Assembly (NCBI GenBank): GCA_035263105.1
Contig: DATFRO010000084.1
Coordinates: 12,257 to 76,256, forward strand
DNA length: 64,000 bases
Origin: DATBVX01 sp035263105
Lineage (GTDB): Bacteria > Pseudomonadota > Gammaproteobacteria > Steroidobacterales > Steroidobacteraceae
Reading direction: 5' to 3'
Below the pieces are notes generated by a model. The model saw nothing but the letters and a program-made list of their open reading frames with translations, ran no database searches and was not told the DNA's origin. Of this stretch, positions 1 through 8,084 are shown in pieces. Both the position numbers and the translations under genes were made by a program. Each line of letters starts with the position of its first letter. The first letter of the stretch is position 1.

Positions 1-195
1 GAGATGGACGGCTACGAGGTCACGCGCCGCATCAAGCGCAACTCGGCGCTGAATCACATCCCGATCATCGCGGTCACCTCGTATGCGCTGAGCGGAGATG
101 ACAAGAAGGCTTTTGCCGCGGGCTGCGACGGCTACCTCACCAAGCCGGTGAGCCCGAAGATGCTGCTGGCGAAGATCCGGGAATACCTGCGCTAG
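1..195 (+). CDS. Response regulator receiver domain, 3' part only
   Basis: The reading frame is open at the left edge of the window, so the N-terminus with the phospho-acceptor Asp is missing. The visible 64 residues are the second half of a CheY-type receiver: a beta-4 strand (IPIIAVTSYAL), the helix-4 region rich in Asp and Lys, and the conserved Lys in the YLTKPVSP loop after beta-5. It stops right after the receiver fold (IREYLR), so it is a stand-alone receiver or the last domain of a hybrid kinase. The next gene starts 12 bases later on the same strand and also begins with a receiver, which suggests one phosphorelay operon. Confidence 0.85.
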   Translation, partial: EMDGYEVTRRIKRNSALNHIPIIAVTSYALSGDDKKAFAAGCDGYLTKPVSPKMLLAKIREYLR

Positions 196-207
196 AGACG
201 CGCTCCC

Positions 208-1371
208 GTGCACAATCCGCCGCGCATCCTCGTGGTCGATGACGTTCCGGTGAACATCGACATCCTGCGCATGCGCCTCGCCAAGCACGGCTACGAGATC
301 GTGGCGGCGGGCGGCGGCAAGCAAGCGCTCGAGGCCGTTCCGCAGATCCTTCCCGACCTGATCCTGCTCGATGTGATGATGCCCGGGATCGATGGCATCG
401 AGGTGTGCCGGCGGCTGCGCGCGGACACCTCCCTGCCCTTCATCCCGATCGTGTTCCTCACGGCGAAGTCCGAGCCGGCCGAGATCGTCACCGCGCTCGA
501 CGCCGGCGGCGATGAATACCTGACGAAACCCGTCGATCCCGGCGCGCTGGTCGCGCGCGTGAAGTCGATGCTCCGCATCAAGGCGCTGCAGGACCAGGTC
601 CGCCAGCAGACCGAGGAACTGCAGGCGGCGAACAAGAACCTCGAAGAGCGCGTGGCCTCGCAGGTTTCCGCGCTCGAACGACTCGGCCGGCTGAAGCGCT
701 TCTTCTCACCCCAGCTCGCGAAGCTGATCGTGGAAGGCGGTACGGAAGATCCGCTCAAGAGTCATCGTCGCGAGGTCACCGTCGTGTTCCTCGATCTGCG
801 CGGCTTCACCGCATTCGCCGAGACCGCGGAACCCGAGGAACTCATGGGCGTGCTGCGTGAGTATCACGGCGAAATGGGACGCGTGATCCTCGCTCACGAG
901 GGCACGCTCGAGCGCTTCGCGGGAGACGGCATGATGGTGTTCTTCAACGACCCCGTGCCGGTGCCCGATGCGCCGGCGCGCGCGGTGCGCATGGCGGTGA
1001 CCATGCACGAGAAGCTCGCGGCACTCGCGCAGGTCTGGCGCAAGCGTGGCTACGATCTCGAGTTCGGCGCGGGCATCGCGCAGGGCTACGCGACCATCGG
1101 CGCCGTCGGCTTCGAAGGCCGGATGGACTACGGCGCCATCGGCACGGTCACGAACCTCGCCGCGCGCCTGTGCGGCGAGGCGAAGCCCGGGCAGACGCTG
1201 ATCTCACAGCGCGTGCTCGCCTCGGTCGAAGACATCGTCGAGGTCGAGCCGATCGGCGAGTTGCAGCTCAAGGGCTTTCACCGGCCGATCACCACCTACA
1301 ACGTGCTGCGCATGCGGGCCTCTCCGGTTGCGGAGACTGCCGGCGCGAGCGCGGTCTCACCCGCGCCCTAG
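208..1371 (+). CDS. Response regulator with class III adenylate/guanylate cyclase output domain
   Basis: GTG start 12 bases after the preceding stop. Residues 1-125 are a receiver with acidic pocket DD at 11-12, phospho-acceptor Asp55 (LILLDVMMPG) and the Lys of the LTKPVDP loop. A coiled coil follows (about 126-165, QQTEELQAANKNLEERV), then a class III cyclase domain (about 185-365). The two metal-binding Asp are visible in VVFLDLRGFT and RFAGDGMMVFF, and the Asn/Arg pair in VTNLAARLC. The protein probably makes cAMP or cGMP in the cytoplasm when phosphorylated; the substrate cannot be told from sequence. No membrane segment. Its kinase is probably encoded left of the window. Confidence 0.9.
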   Translation: MHNPPRILVVDDVPVNIDILRMRLAKHGYEIVAAGGGKQALEAVPQILPDLILLDVMMPGIDGIEVCRRLRADTSLPFIPIVFLTAKSEPAEIVTALDAGGDEYLTKPVDPGALVARVKSMLRIKALQDQVRQQTEELQAANKNLEERVASQVSALERLGRLKRFFSPQLAKLIVEGGTEDPLKSHRREVTVVFLDLRGFTAFAETAEPEELMGVLREYHGEMGRVILAHEGTLERFAGDGMMVFFNDPVPVPDAPARAVRMAVTMHEKLAALAQVWRKRGYDLEFGAGIAQGYATIGAVGFEGRMDYGAIGTVTNLAARLCGEAKPGQTLISQRVLASVEDIVEVEPIGELQLKGFHRPITTYNVLRMRASPVAETAGASAVSPAP

Positions 1372-1811
1372 AACGTCGCCACCACCAGCACGCCGGGCCC
1401 CGGCGCCGAAGTGATGTAGCTGCACCGACCCGGCGCGCGCCGCACATACTCGAGCGCCTCCGCATCGCTGCCGCTCACCGTCGGCGGGTTGACTCCATCC
1501 CGGAACGACTTCTTGGTCCACGCCGTCAGGTACTTCGCGTAATCCATGCGCAGCACCTTCTCGAGGAACGTGGCCCGTGCGGCGCTGTTATCCGCTGGCA
1601 GGAGTCGCACCTGGCCCGCGAACTGTTTCTCGCCGAGGAACACATCCCTCAGGTCCGCTGGCGACAGCGTGACCGACGGGTGGCAGATGATATAGAGGTC
1701 CTCTGCACGACTCGCGACCGGAAGGTTCGCGAGCGTGAGCGCAGCGAAGAGCGGCAAGACCGCCCGACGCAATACGGACCACGCGCTATCTTTTCTAGAA
1801 GCGTATCGCAT
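1368..1811 (-). CDS. Short periplasmic phosphate-binding-like (PstS-type) protein
   Basis: 147 residues with an N-terminal signal peptide (hydrophobic stretch around residues 18-34, cleavage near SRAED). The mature part resembles a truncated PBP-like fold: LSPADLRDVFLGEKQF is typical of PstS-like proteins, and the C-terminal half carries a segment like the second lobe. Full PstS proteins are more than twice this length, so it is a short family member or a solute sensor rather than a normal transporter subunit. It starts inside the last codons of the upstream porin gene (17-base overlap) and meets the cyclase gene tail to tail (4-base overlap). The ligand is not known. Confidence 0.7.
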   Translation of the reverse strand: MRYASRKDSAWSVLRRAVLPLFAALTLANLPVASRAEDLYIICHPSVTLSPADLRDVFLGEKQFAGQVRLLPADNSAARATFLEKVLRMDYAKYLTAWTKKSFRDGVNPPTVSGSDAEALEYVRRAPGRCSYITSAPGPGVLVVATF

Positions 1812-3174
1812 ATTGCATCAAGGCCTCTTCGTACGTGTCGATGTTGCGGTCGGTGACATGGGTCTGCGCGATCTCGAGCTTGAGCGCGGAGGACCAGTCG
1901 AGGTCGTAGCGCACGCCGAGCGCGGTCCGGTAATAGGAGTTACCGAAGCGCTGCGCCGAGAAGTAGTGGTCCGTCTGGTCGAGATCCGAGTGTTCGTAGC
2001 GCGCGTACGGCGTCCACAGGCCGGCGCGGTACGCGAGCTGGATGAAGCCCATGTCGCTGTTGTGATTGCCGGTGGCGCCCGACAGGTCCTTGTTGTCGAA
2101 CCAGTAGTACTCGGCGATGTTCTCCCAGCGATCGGTGTCGTAGACGGCGTACACGCCGTAGTTGTTGACGCGCGTGAGGTTGCGCACCACGAGATCGTCC
2201 TGGACCTTGGTGCCGAAGGCGCTCACGCCGAAGCGCAAGCCGTCGAGGCTGCCTCCTGGCAGGTACCCGAAGTTGCCGCCGTAGAGCGCGTCGCCGTGCG
2301 CGTTGCCCGCATTGTTGGAATCGAGCACACCGCCCACGATGCGCGGCGCATTCGCAACGTACGCGTCATAGGTGACCCGGCCCAGGTCGAGCCGGCTCGA
2401 CCCTTGCAGCCACAGACCCACCGCATGTGCCGGCAGCACGCCGCCGGTGGTTTCGAACTGCACCACGCCCGGACGGCGGAGCGCCGTGGAGATCTGCTGG
2501 CCGTGATGGAACGCGGTGTTGTAGTAGCCGTAAGGGGTGTGGAAGCGGCCGAGCCACACTGTCGCCGCGTCGCCGAACTGGTAGCCGAGCTGCGCACGCT
2601 CGAGAGCGGTGACGAGATCGCCGTTGGTGCCGATCTTGAAGTTGAGCTCGAACAGCGAGCGCGTGTGCTCGCCGAGCTGCGGCGTCAGGTAGAAGTCGAC
2701 CGAGCCGACCGCCGCGCCGTGCAGGTTGGGATTGACCGGGTTGCGAGTCCCCGCTCCCACATCCGCAAAGCCATGCAGCGGCAAGCCCATGTCCTCGTGC
2801 CGGGCCGCATTGGCCGCCGTGATCGCAGCCACCTCGTTTTCCAGCGAGGTGAGCCGCTGCTCCGGCGCGGCGCCTGGCGCGGAGGTGGCGGGGGGAGCGG
2901 CGCCCGTCGGTGCCGCCGGCGCAGCGCCGGGCGCGCCGCCCGCGCCCGCGACAGCGGCCGTCCCACCCGGCTGTACCGCGTCCATGCGAGCCTCGAGCTC
3001 GCGAACGCGCGCAGTGAGCTGGTCGATGGCCTTCAGACTCTCTTCGAGTCGAGTCTGCAGCTGAGCGACCTGGTCCGCATCGGCCGCGGCGTGCGCGGGG
3101 CCCGATGCGGCACAGGTCAACAGGAGTACTGCCAGGCCGCAAAGCGACCTGGCAGTGGACTTTGCACTAGGCAT
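1795..3174 (-). CDS. Outer-membrane porin with N-terminal coiled coil
   Basis: 459 residues with a signal peptide ending near the AHAAAD segment. Residues about 28-62 form a heptad coiled coil (VAQLQTRLEESLKAIDQL). A low-complexity Ala/Pro/Gly linker (about 65-105) follows and then a second short helix. The rest is a beta-barrel with many aromatic-flanked strands, and it ends in Tyr-Ala-Ile-Arg-Phe, the usual terminal Phe of outer-membrane proteins. The N-terminus resembles the periplasmic coil seen in trimeric porins. It lies between a SCO-like gene (15 bases upstream) and the PBP-like gene, all on one strand, so a shared operon is likely. The substrate is unknown; the PBP-like neighbour hints at an anion. 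Confidence 0.8.
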   Translation of the reverse strand: MPSAKSTARSLCGLAVLLLTCAASGPAHAAADADQVAQLQTRLEESLKAIDQLTARVRELEARMDAVQPGGTAAVAGAGGAPGAAPAAPTGAAPPATSAPGAAPEQRLTSLENEVAAITAANAARHEDMGLPLHGFADVGAGTRNPVNPNLHGAAVGSVDFYLTPQLGEHTRSLFELNFKIGTNGDLVTALERAQLGYQFGDAATVWLGRFHTPYGYYNTAFHHGQQISTALRRPGVVQFETTGGVLPAHAVGLWLQGSSRLDLGRVTYDAYVANAPRIVGGVLDSNNAGNAHGDALYGGNFGYLPGGSLDGLRFGVSAFGTKVQDDLVVRNLTRVNNYGVYAVYDTDRWENIAEYYWFDNKDLSGATGNHNSDMGFIQLAYRAGLWTPYARYEHSDLDQTDHYFSAQRFGNSYYRTALGVRYDLDWSSALKLEIAQTHVTDRNIDTYEEALMQYAIRF

Positions 3175-3189
3175 GATCGATTTCCCTCG

Positions 3190-3780
3190 TTACTCGGCTT
3201 GGCTGGAGTTTTTCTGCGGTGAATCGCTGGCGGCCCAGACGTGCGTCTGCGCGCTGGCGGCCGTGTATTCGGCCGCGAGCTGCCCGTGTTCATCGACCAC
3301 GACGATGCGGTATTCGTGCATCACGTGGCGGTCGTATTTCCAGAATGGAAACCCGAGACGGCGGGCGAACTGTTCCGTGTTCCCGGCAGTGCCGCTCAGG
3401 AAGTGCCAGTTGTCGCGGTCGAGGCCGCGGTTGCGTCGATACTGCTGCCAGGTCCCGGGATCATCCTCGGTCGGATCGTAGCCGACGATCACGAACTCGG
3501 CGGACTCACCGTTCCTGTCGACCTCGCGCTGCAGCTCCTGCAGGCGCGCGATCGTCATTGGGCAGATGCGCCGGCACGAGGCATAGGCCATCGTGAAGTA
3601 GACGCGCCGGCCGCTGAACGCGGCGAGATCCAGGGTGCGCCCCTGGTCGTCGAGCCATTGTCGCGGCAATTGCTGGAGGACGTCGGTGGCCGACAGGCTC
3701 TCGCCGCCGGTCAGTACACCGAGCAGAAGCAGAAAACAGGCCGTGAAACGCGCGTATCCATGCGTTGTTGTTGCGCGCAT
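3190..3780 (-). CDS. SCO1/SenC family protein
   Basis: 196 residues from the ATG at 3780; a TTG one codon upstream is less likely. An N-terminal signal anchor (about residues 11-28) precedes a thioredoxin-like fold with the SCO copper/redox motif CRRIC (Cys69, Cys73) and a distal His near 155 (VMHEYRIVVVDEHG). SCO proteins deliver copper to cytochrome oxidase CuA or act as periplasmic thiol reductases. There are no oxidase genes nearby. It is the first gene of a porin/PBP-like operon, so a role in redox or copper handling of that system is possible, but this is inference. Confidence 0.85.
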   Translation of the reverse strand: MRATTTHGYARFTACFLLLLGVLTGGESLSATDVLQQLPRQWLDDQGRTLDLAAFSGRRVYFTMAYASCRRICPMTIARLQELQREVDRNGESAEFVIVGYDPTEDDPGTWQQYRRNRGLDRDNWHFLSGTAGNTEQFARRLGFPFWKYDRHVMHEYRIVVVDEHGQLAAEYTAASAQTHVWAASDSPQKNSSQAE

Positions 3781-3821
3781 CAAGTAGGTCTCGTTGTTCG
3801 TTCGAGTCGAGCGCGGCCGTT

Positions 3822-3850
3822 ATTCAGCGGCGGAAAACCCTTGCTGTCAA
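3822..3850 (-). promoter_or_regulatory. Possible promoter of the SCO-porin operon
   Basis: On the minus strand a perfect -35 box TTGACA (3850-3845) is followed after 17 bases by CTGAAT, a weak -10 box. The start codon lies about 40 bases downstream. A second TTGACA on the opposite strand (3867-3872) faces the small-protein gene, so the two boxes form a divergent pair. Support is mainly from the -35 box. Confidence 0.3.
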
Positions 3851-3985
3851 GAATTGTGTCGTCCCATTGACAGAGGTCTGTAGCGACCGGGCGCATTCTC
3901 TCACTCGAGGCTGGCGGCTGAATGAGCCGCCCGGCCGAGACGGTCAGACAGACGGACTTCTCTTCTCAACCAGGGGGCTACCCAC

Positions 3986-4168
3986 ATGAGCAACTTCACT
4001 TCCTCGCGTTTTCGGTCATCGGTGAGTGCGACGGCGGCGGTGGCGATCACCGGCCTGATTCTCTGGAGCTTCGACGCCTACGTCGGGTACATGGAGCGCA
4101 CCGCGCCGGTGCACACCGCGCAGCTCGATTCGCACCAGGCGTCCGATCTCGAGTCACGCAAAGGTTGA
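3986..4168 (+). CDS. Tiny single-helix membrane protein, copy 1
   Basis: 60 residues with one predicted transmembrane helix (about residues 12-30) followed by a short polar tail. I do not recognise the family. It is a clear paralogue of the gene at 4289-4477: over the core from RSSV to AP, 24 of 32 positions are identical, including the SFxAYxGYMER stretch after the helix. The helix is Ala/Thr/Ile-rich and preceded by Arg, which suggests N-in topology or a poorly cleaved signal. A GGGGG-rich stretch about 12 bases upstream may serve as a ribosome binding site. Two copies under similar spacing support a real, expressed product. Confidence 0.7.
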   Translation: MSNFTSSRFRSSVSATAAVAITGLILWSFDAYVGYMERTAPVHTAQLDSHQASDLESRKG

Positions 4169-4173
4169 TTTTG

Positions 4174-4189
4174 TGTCAATGCGTTGACA
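4174..4189. promoter_or_regulatory. Perfect 16-base palindrome between the twin genes
   Basis: TGTCAATGCGTTGACA is a perfect inverted repeat (6-base arms, 4-base centre), 6 bases after the first small gene and about 100 bases before the second. The same half-sites TGTCAA and TTGACA occur 16 bases apart upstream of copy 1 (3845-3872), and TTGACAGAG is shared by both places. It could be an operator, or a -35 box that happens to be palindromic. Confidence 0.45.
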
Positions 4190-4288
4190 GAGAACCCGAA
4201 CGTCCTGGAGCACGATGAACCCGCAGCTGGCGCAAACCGGCCAGTTCGCAAGAGAGACGAGTAACGAACCAACTTCAGGAGTACGACA

Positions 4289-4477
4289 ATGAGTTTCCAT
4301 ACCAGCCCATCGATTCTCCGCTCCTCAGTGGCAGCCGCCGCGGCCGTGACGATCACGTCGCTGATCCTCGGCAGCTTCGGTGCCTACATCGGCTACATGG
4401 AGCGCAACGCCCCGCAGACGCAGACGGCCCAGGTCGCAACTGGCACGAGTTTCGATACCGCCACGCGCAACGGTTGA
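4289..4477 (+). CDS. Tiny single-helix membrane protein, copy 2
   Basis: 62 residues, paralogue of the gene at 3986-4168. A good ribosome binding site (AGGAG, 7-8 bases before the ATG) supports the start. One Ala-rich transmembrane helix (about residues 13-31) is followed by the conserved AYIGYMERNAP motif and a Thr/Ser-rich tail. The tails of the two copies have diverged while the helix and the YMER motif are kept, so selection acts on the membrane part. No enzymatic motif and no Cys. Function unknown. Confidence 0.75.
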   Translation: MSFHTSPSILRSSVAAAAAVTITSLILGSFGAYIGYMERNAPQTQTAQVATGTSFDTATRNG

Positions 4478-4695
4478 CATCGTGTTCGGCAAGCAGGGCT
4501 CGGCGGCGCTGGCGCACTAGGAATCTCGCTCCTTCGATTCCCACAGACGCCACGCCGCTCGTGCCAACCGCTCACTCCCGTTCCCCGCTCTGAACCCCGG
4601 CACCCGGCTCGCCCGAGCCCGGGTTGCAAAGTCCCCTCGCCGATTCCCGCCCGCTGGTATCGTCCACGCATCGAGAATGCGTGAGGATACGGGGC

Positions 4696-6594
4696 ATGCA
4701 TCGCTACACATCCCTCCTTCGCCGCGGTAACGACGCAACGATCGCGTTCCGGTTCCTGGCCGTCGCCTGCGCGCTGCTGCTGCTCAGTGCGAGCGCGTGG
4801 GGCGATTCGCCCTACCGGTTCACCGGCGCCCAGCGCATCGTCGTGTTCGCGGACGTGCACGGCGCCTATACGGAGCTGCTCTCGGTCCTCAACGAGACCG
4901 GGATCATCGATGCGGCCCAGCATTGGCATGGCGGCGCCACGCAGCTCGTCAGCACGGGCGACCTGCTCGATCGCGGTCCGGATGCGCGCAAGGTCCTGGA
5001 CCTGCTGATGCGCCTCGAACAGGAGGCGCCCAAGGCCGGCGGGGCGGTCCACGTCATCCTGGGCAATCACGAGGTCATGAACCTGGTGGGTGACCTGCGT
5101 TATGTCCCAGCGGCGGAATTTGCCGCCTTTGCCGGGCCGGAAGACACCAGGCTGCGCGAGGAGGTCTGGCAACGCGTCCTGGCGCAGGAGCCGGCAGCCG
5201 CACGCGCCGAGTTCGATCGCGCGTTTCCCGCGGGCTATTTCGGACGTCGCCAGGCCTTTTCGCCCGAGGGCCAGTACGGTCGCTGGCTGCTGGAGAAGCC
5301 CTTCCTCATCACGGTCAACGACACGGCGTTTGTGCACGGCGGGCTGCCGGACATGGTCGCGCGCAGCGGGCTGGATGAGACCAACCGCACGTTGCACGCC
5401 GAGCTCACCGACTACCTGCAGAAGTGGCAGACGATCGAGACCGAGCAGCACCTGGCGCGTCCCGTGCCCTTTTCCGAGCGCCCCCAGGCGCTCGCAGCCG
5501 CCGGCGCGGCGGAGCTCTCAGCCACGGTCGCGACGCTCCAGGACTCGGAGCTCTTCACGCCGAAGGGCCCCACCTGGTTTCGCGGCCAGGCCCTTTGCTA
5601 CCCCTACAGCGAGGCGGAGACCCTCGATGGCGCGCTCGCCAAGCTCGGCGTCGCGCGCGTCGTCGAAGGGCACACGCCCTCGCCCACCGGGCGCGTCCTC
5701 AGCCGCTTCGATGGCCGCGTGGTCCTGCTCGACACCGGCATGCTGCGCGCGGAATACAAGGGCCATCCGGCCGCGTACGTTTTCGAGAACGGCCAATGGT
5801 CGGTGGCGTATGCCGAGAATCCCGGCCAGCGCGTGCAGCCGGATGCGCTGCCTCGTGCTGTCGGCGCGCGTCCCGCGGGTCTCGATGACGATGCCCTCGA
5901 GTCCTGGCTCGCCCAGGCCGAGATCGTCGAGGTCGACAACATCGACACCGGCATCACCAAGCCGCAGCGCGTGACCTTGCGCAAGGACGGCGTCGAGTTG
6001 CGGGCGGTCTTCAAGCAGCTCTCCACCGACTTCGGCATCCAGGACCGCTTCCAGGCGATGAACGAGTCGGACCGCTACCAATACGAGCTTGCGGCCTACA
6101 AGCTCGATCGCCTGATCGGGCTCGACATGGTGCCGGTGACGATCCTGCGCTCGGTCAAGGACAAGCCCGGCGCACTGCAGTTCTGGATCGATGACTCGAT
6201 CAACGTGAAAGCCATGATCGATGCGAAAGTGCGCCCGTCCGGCTGGTGCGACAGCGGCTCGCAGTACAACCTGATGAACGTCTGGGATGTCCTGATCCAC
6301 AACGCCGATCGCAACCAGGGGAACGCCCTCTGGACCAAGGACTGGACGCTGGTGCTGATCGACCATACGCGCGCGTTCGGCGCGCAGGTGCAGAACCCGA
6401 CGTTGCTCTATCGCGGTGGGGCTTACGTGCCGCCGGCACTGGCGAAACGACTGGCGACGCTCAACCAGGAAACGCTGACGAAGACTCTCGGCCAGTACCT
6501 GCAGCGGCGCCAGATCGACGCCATTCTCAAGCGGCGGGATCTACTGCTGAAAAACTACACCACGCGCCCTGCCGCGGGTGGGGCGGGCGACTGA
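4696..6594 (+). CDS. Secreted metallophosphatase fused to a kinase-like domain
   Basis: 632 residues from the ATG at 4696 (GAGGAT just upstream; the frame extends further but the signal peptide begins here). Signal peptide about 17-36. Residues 45-360 are a calcineurin/PPP-type phosphatase with its metal ligands in order: FADVHG (Asp53, His55), GDLLDRG (Asp89), GNHE (123-126), VHGG (His214) and GHTP (His326). Residues about 405-620 look like an atypical kinase of the FAM20/HipA/PI3K-like kind: VFKQL (Lys440), YELAAYKLDRL (Glu464), HNADRNQGN (Asp538, Asn543) and LIDHTRAF (Asp556). All expected catalytic residues are present. It would act in the periplasm or outside. The kinase part is a family-level inference. 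Its last 54 bases overlap the convergent gene. Confidence 0.8.
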   Translation: MHRYTSLLRRGNDATIAFRFLAVACALLLLSASAWGDSPYRFTGAQRIVVFADVHGAYTELLSVLNETGIIDAAQHWHGGATQLVSTGDLLDRGPDARKVLDLLMRLEQEAPKAGGAVHVILGNHEVMNLVGDLRYVPAAEFAAFAGPEDTRLREEVWQRVLAQEPAAARAEFDRAFPAGYFGRRQAFSPEGQYGRWLLEKPFLITVNDTAFVHGGLPDMVARSGLDETNRTLHAELTDYLQKWQTIETEQHLARPVPFSERPQALAAAGAAELSATVATLQDSELFTPKGPTWFRGQALCYPYSEAETLDGALAKLGVARVVEGHTPSPTGRVLSRFDGRVVLLDTGMLRAEYKGHPAAYVFENGQWSVAYAENPGQRVQPDALPRAVGARPAGLDDDALESWLAQAEIVEVDNIDTGITKPQRVTLRKDGVELRAVFKQLSTDFGIQDRFQAMNESDRYQYELAAYKLDRLIGLDMVPVTILRSVKDKPGALQFWIDDSINVKAMIDAKVRPSGWCDSGSQYNLMNVWDVLIHNADRNQGNALWTKDWTLVLIDHTRAFGAQVQNPTLLYRGGAYVPPALAKRLATLNQETLTKTLGQYLQRRQIDAILKRRDLLLKNYTTRPAAGGAGD

Positions 6595-7920
6595 CGGTTC
6601 GCGCTCCGTTGAGAAGCGGCGCGCGTACTCCCGGCCGATCAGCCACGCCACCAGCGTCATCGTCGCGCTCAACACCACGATGAGCCAGATGAGCTGCGTG
6701 CGCGGCGCGCTGAACACCCGCACGCCGATGAACACGGTGAGCGTCGAAAGCAGGTCGCCCAGGCGGTAGAAGAAGGTGTCGATCGTCGTCTTCGCCTGGT
6801 ACTTCACTTCGCGGCTGGTTGGCAGGAGCAGCGCGCTGCGGCTGGTGTTGAGGAGCGAGTAGTCCAGGCTCCGCTGCACCACCAGCACCGACTGGAGGAG
6901 CGCGAACACCGGCACGATCCCGATCAGGAGATAGCCGGCGACGAAGGCGATCGGTGTGACCAGGAGCGCCCGCGTCAATCCCGCCTTCACGATGATGCGC
7001 GACACGAGGAGCAACTGGATGAAGAAGCCCACCAGCGTGATGGACGCGCAGTAGTTGCTCATGAAGTGGCCGATGAAGGCGGTCGGCGCGCCGGGCGCCG
7101 TTTCCCGCGCGGTCTGCGCGAGCCAGTCGGACAGCACGAACTCGCCGGTGGAGGTGATCCAGTTGAGGAGCAACACCAGCGCCGCGATACCGACCAGGTA
7201 GCGGCTGCGCGCGATCAGCGCGAAACCGCCGAGCCAGCGCGCCGCACCGTCACGCGTGGCGTGCAGCTGCTCTTCGGGTGCCGGCTCGCTGCGCGAGGCC
7301 GCGGGCACGCTGGCTCGCGACCACCGGCTGAGCGCGATCGCGCCGATGAGGACCGCCGCCGAGCCGAGCATCAGGCCATACGGGCCCACGGTCTCGAAGC
7401 CGGCCGACGCGAGCCTCGAGCCGAGCCACGCGCCAGCCGAGATGCCAATTGCAAGCACGCCGAACAGTCGCTGGCCACTCTTCACGTTGAAGAGGTCGGT
7501 GGCAAAGGCCCAGAACTGGGTCACCGTCATCACACCGAAGATGCTGGTCCAGACAAAGAACGCGAAGCCGAAATGCACGCCGGCGCGCCCGAGGAGGAAG
7601 AACACGAGGAGGTTGAGGGCGAAGAATCCGTTGACCCGCTGGAAGACGCGGCTGGTGTCGACGTTGCGCACCAGGGCGCCGTAGGCCGGGATGATGAGGA
7701 TGAGAAGGAGGGCCTGCGCGCCCACCGCGTAGCTCCGCAGCTCCGCGCCGCCTTGCGTGAGGATCAGCGCTTCGCGCACCGGGCGGACCAGGTAGTAGGC
7801 CGTCATCAATGTCAGGGCCTGGGTGCACAGAGCGGCAACACAACGCCCCTCGCCGGGCTGCACGCTGGTGACCAGCGACAGGAGCCGTTCGAAGCGCGTC
7901 AGTTGCCGTGTATCGTCCAT
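6541..7920 (-). CDS. MFS-like transporter of the NTP/NDP carrier type
   Basis: 459 residues from the ATG at 7920, with GGGGAGGAG directly abutting it; a TTG 26 codons upstream is an alternative start. About 12 hydrophobic helices, with loop features of the MFS-like ATP/ADP translocase (Tlc/Npt) superfamily: an early YYLVRPVREALIL segment and a long central WTSIFGVMTVTQFWAF stretch. Members in obligate intracellular bacteria swap nucleotides. Those in free-living bacteria are mostly uncharacterised, so the substrate here is open. It converges on the phosphatase-kinase gene and overlaps its 3' end by 54 bases. Confidence 0.75.
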   Translation of the reverse strand: MDDTRQLTRFERLLSLVTSVQPGEGRCVAALCTQALTLMTAYYLVRPVREALILTQGGAELRSYAVGAQALLLILIIPAYGALVRNVDTSRVFQRVNGFFALNLLVFFLLGRAGVHFGFAFFVWTSIFGVMTVTQFWAFATDLFNVKSGQRLFGVLAIGISAGAWLGSRLASAGFETVGPYGLMLGSAAVLIGAIALSRWSRASVPAASRSEPAPEEQLHATRDGAARWLGGFALIARSRYLVGIAALVLLLNWITSTGEFVLSDWLAQTARETAPGAPTAFIGHFMSNYCASITLVGFFIQLLLVSRIIVKAGLTRALLVTPIAFVAGYLLIGIVPVFALLQSVLVVQRSLDYSLLNTSRSALLLPTSREVKYQAKTTIDTFFYRLGDLLSTLTVFIGVRVFSAPRTQLIWLIVVLSATMTLVAWLIGREYARRFSTEREPSVARPTRGRARGVVFQQ

Positions 7921-8084
7921 CTCCTCCCCGTCTCGATTGGCTGCGAGTCCAGTGGCTGCAGCGGTATTGGGAGGGAGGTTAGCGATGCGCCCGGTCAAGC
8001 TCTGTCAAGCACCTGACACAAGGTCGACAGCGCTCGGCCGGGTTGAGTACTCTCGGTCCGTCACCCCGATCCGAGATCCCGGCC

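Noticed and set aside
1735..3222. Plus-strand open frame of 495 codons opposite the porin and SCO genes
   Set aside because: Its product is Arg/Ala/Val-rich with no domain; the minus strand has the signal peptide and barrel. It is antisense shadow of high-GC code.
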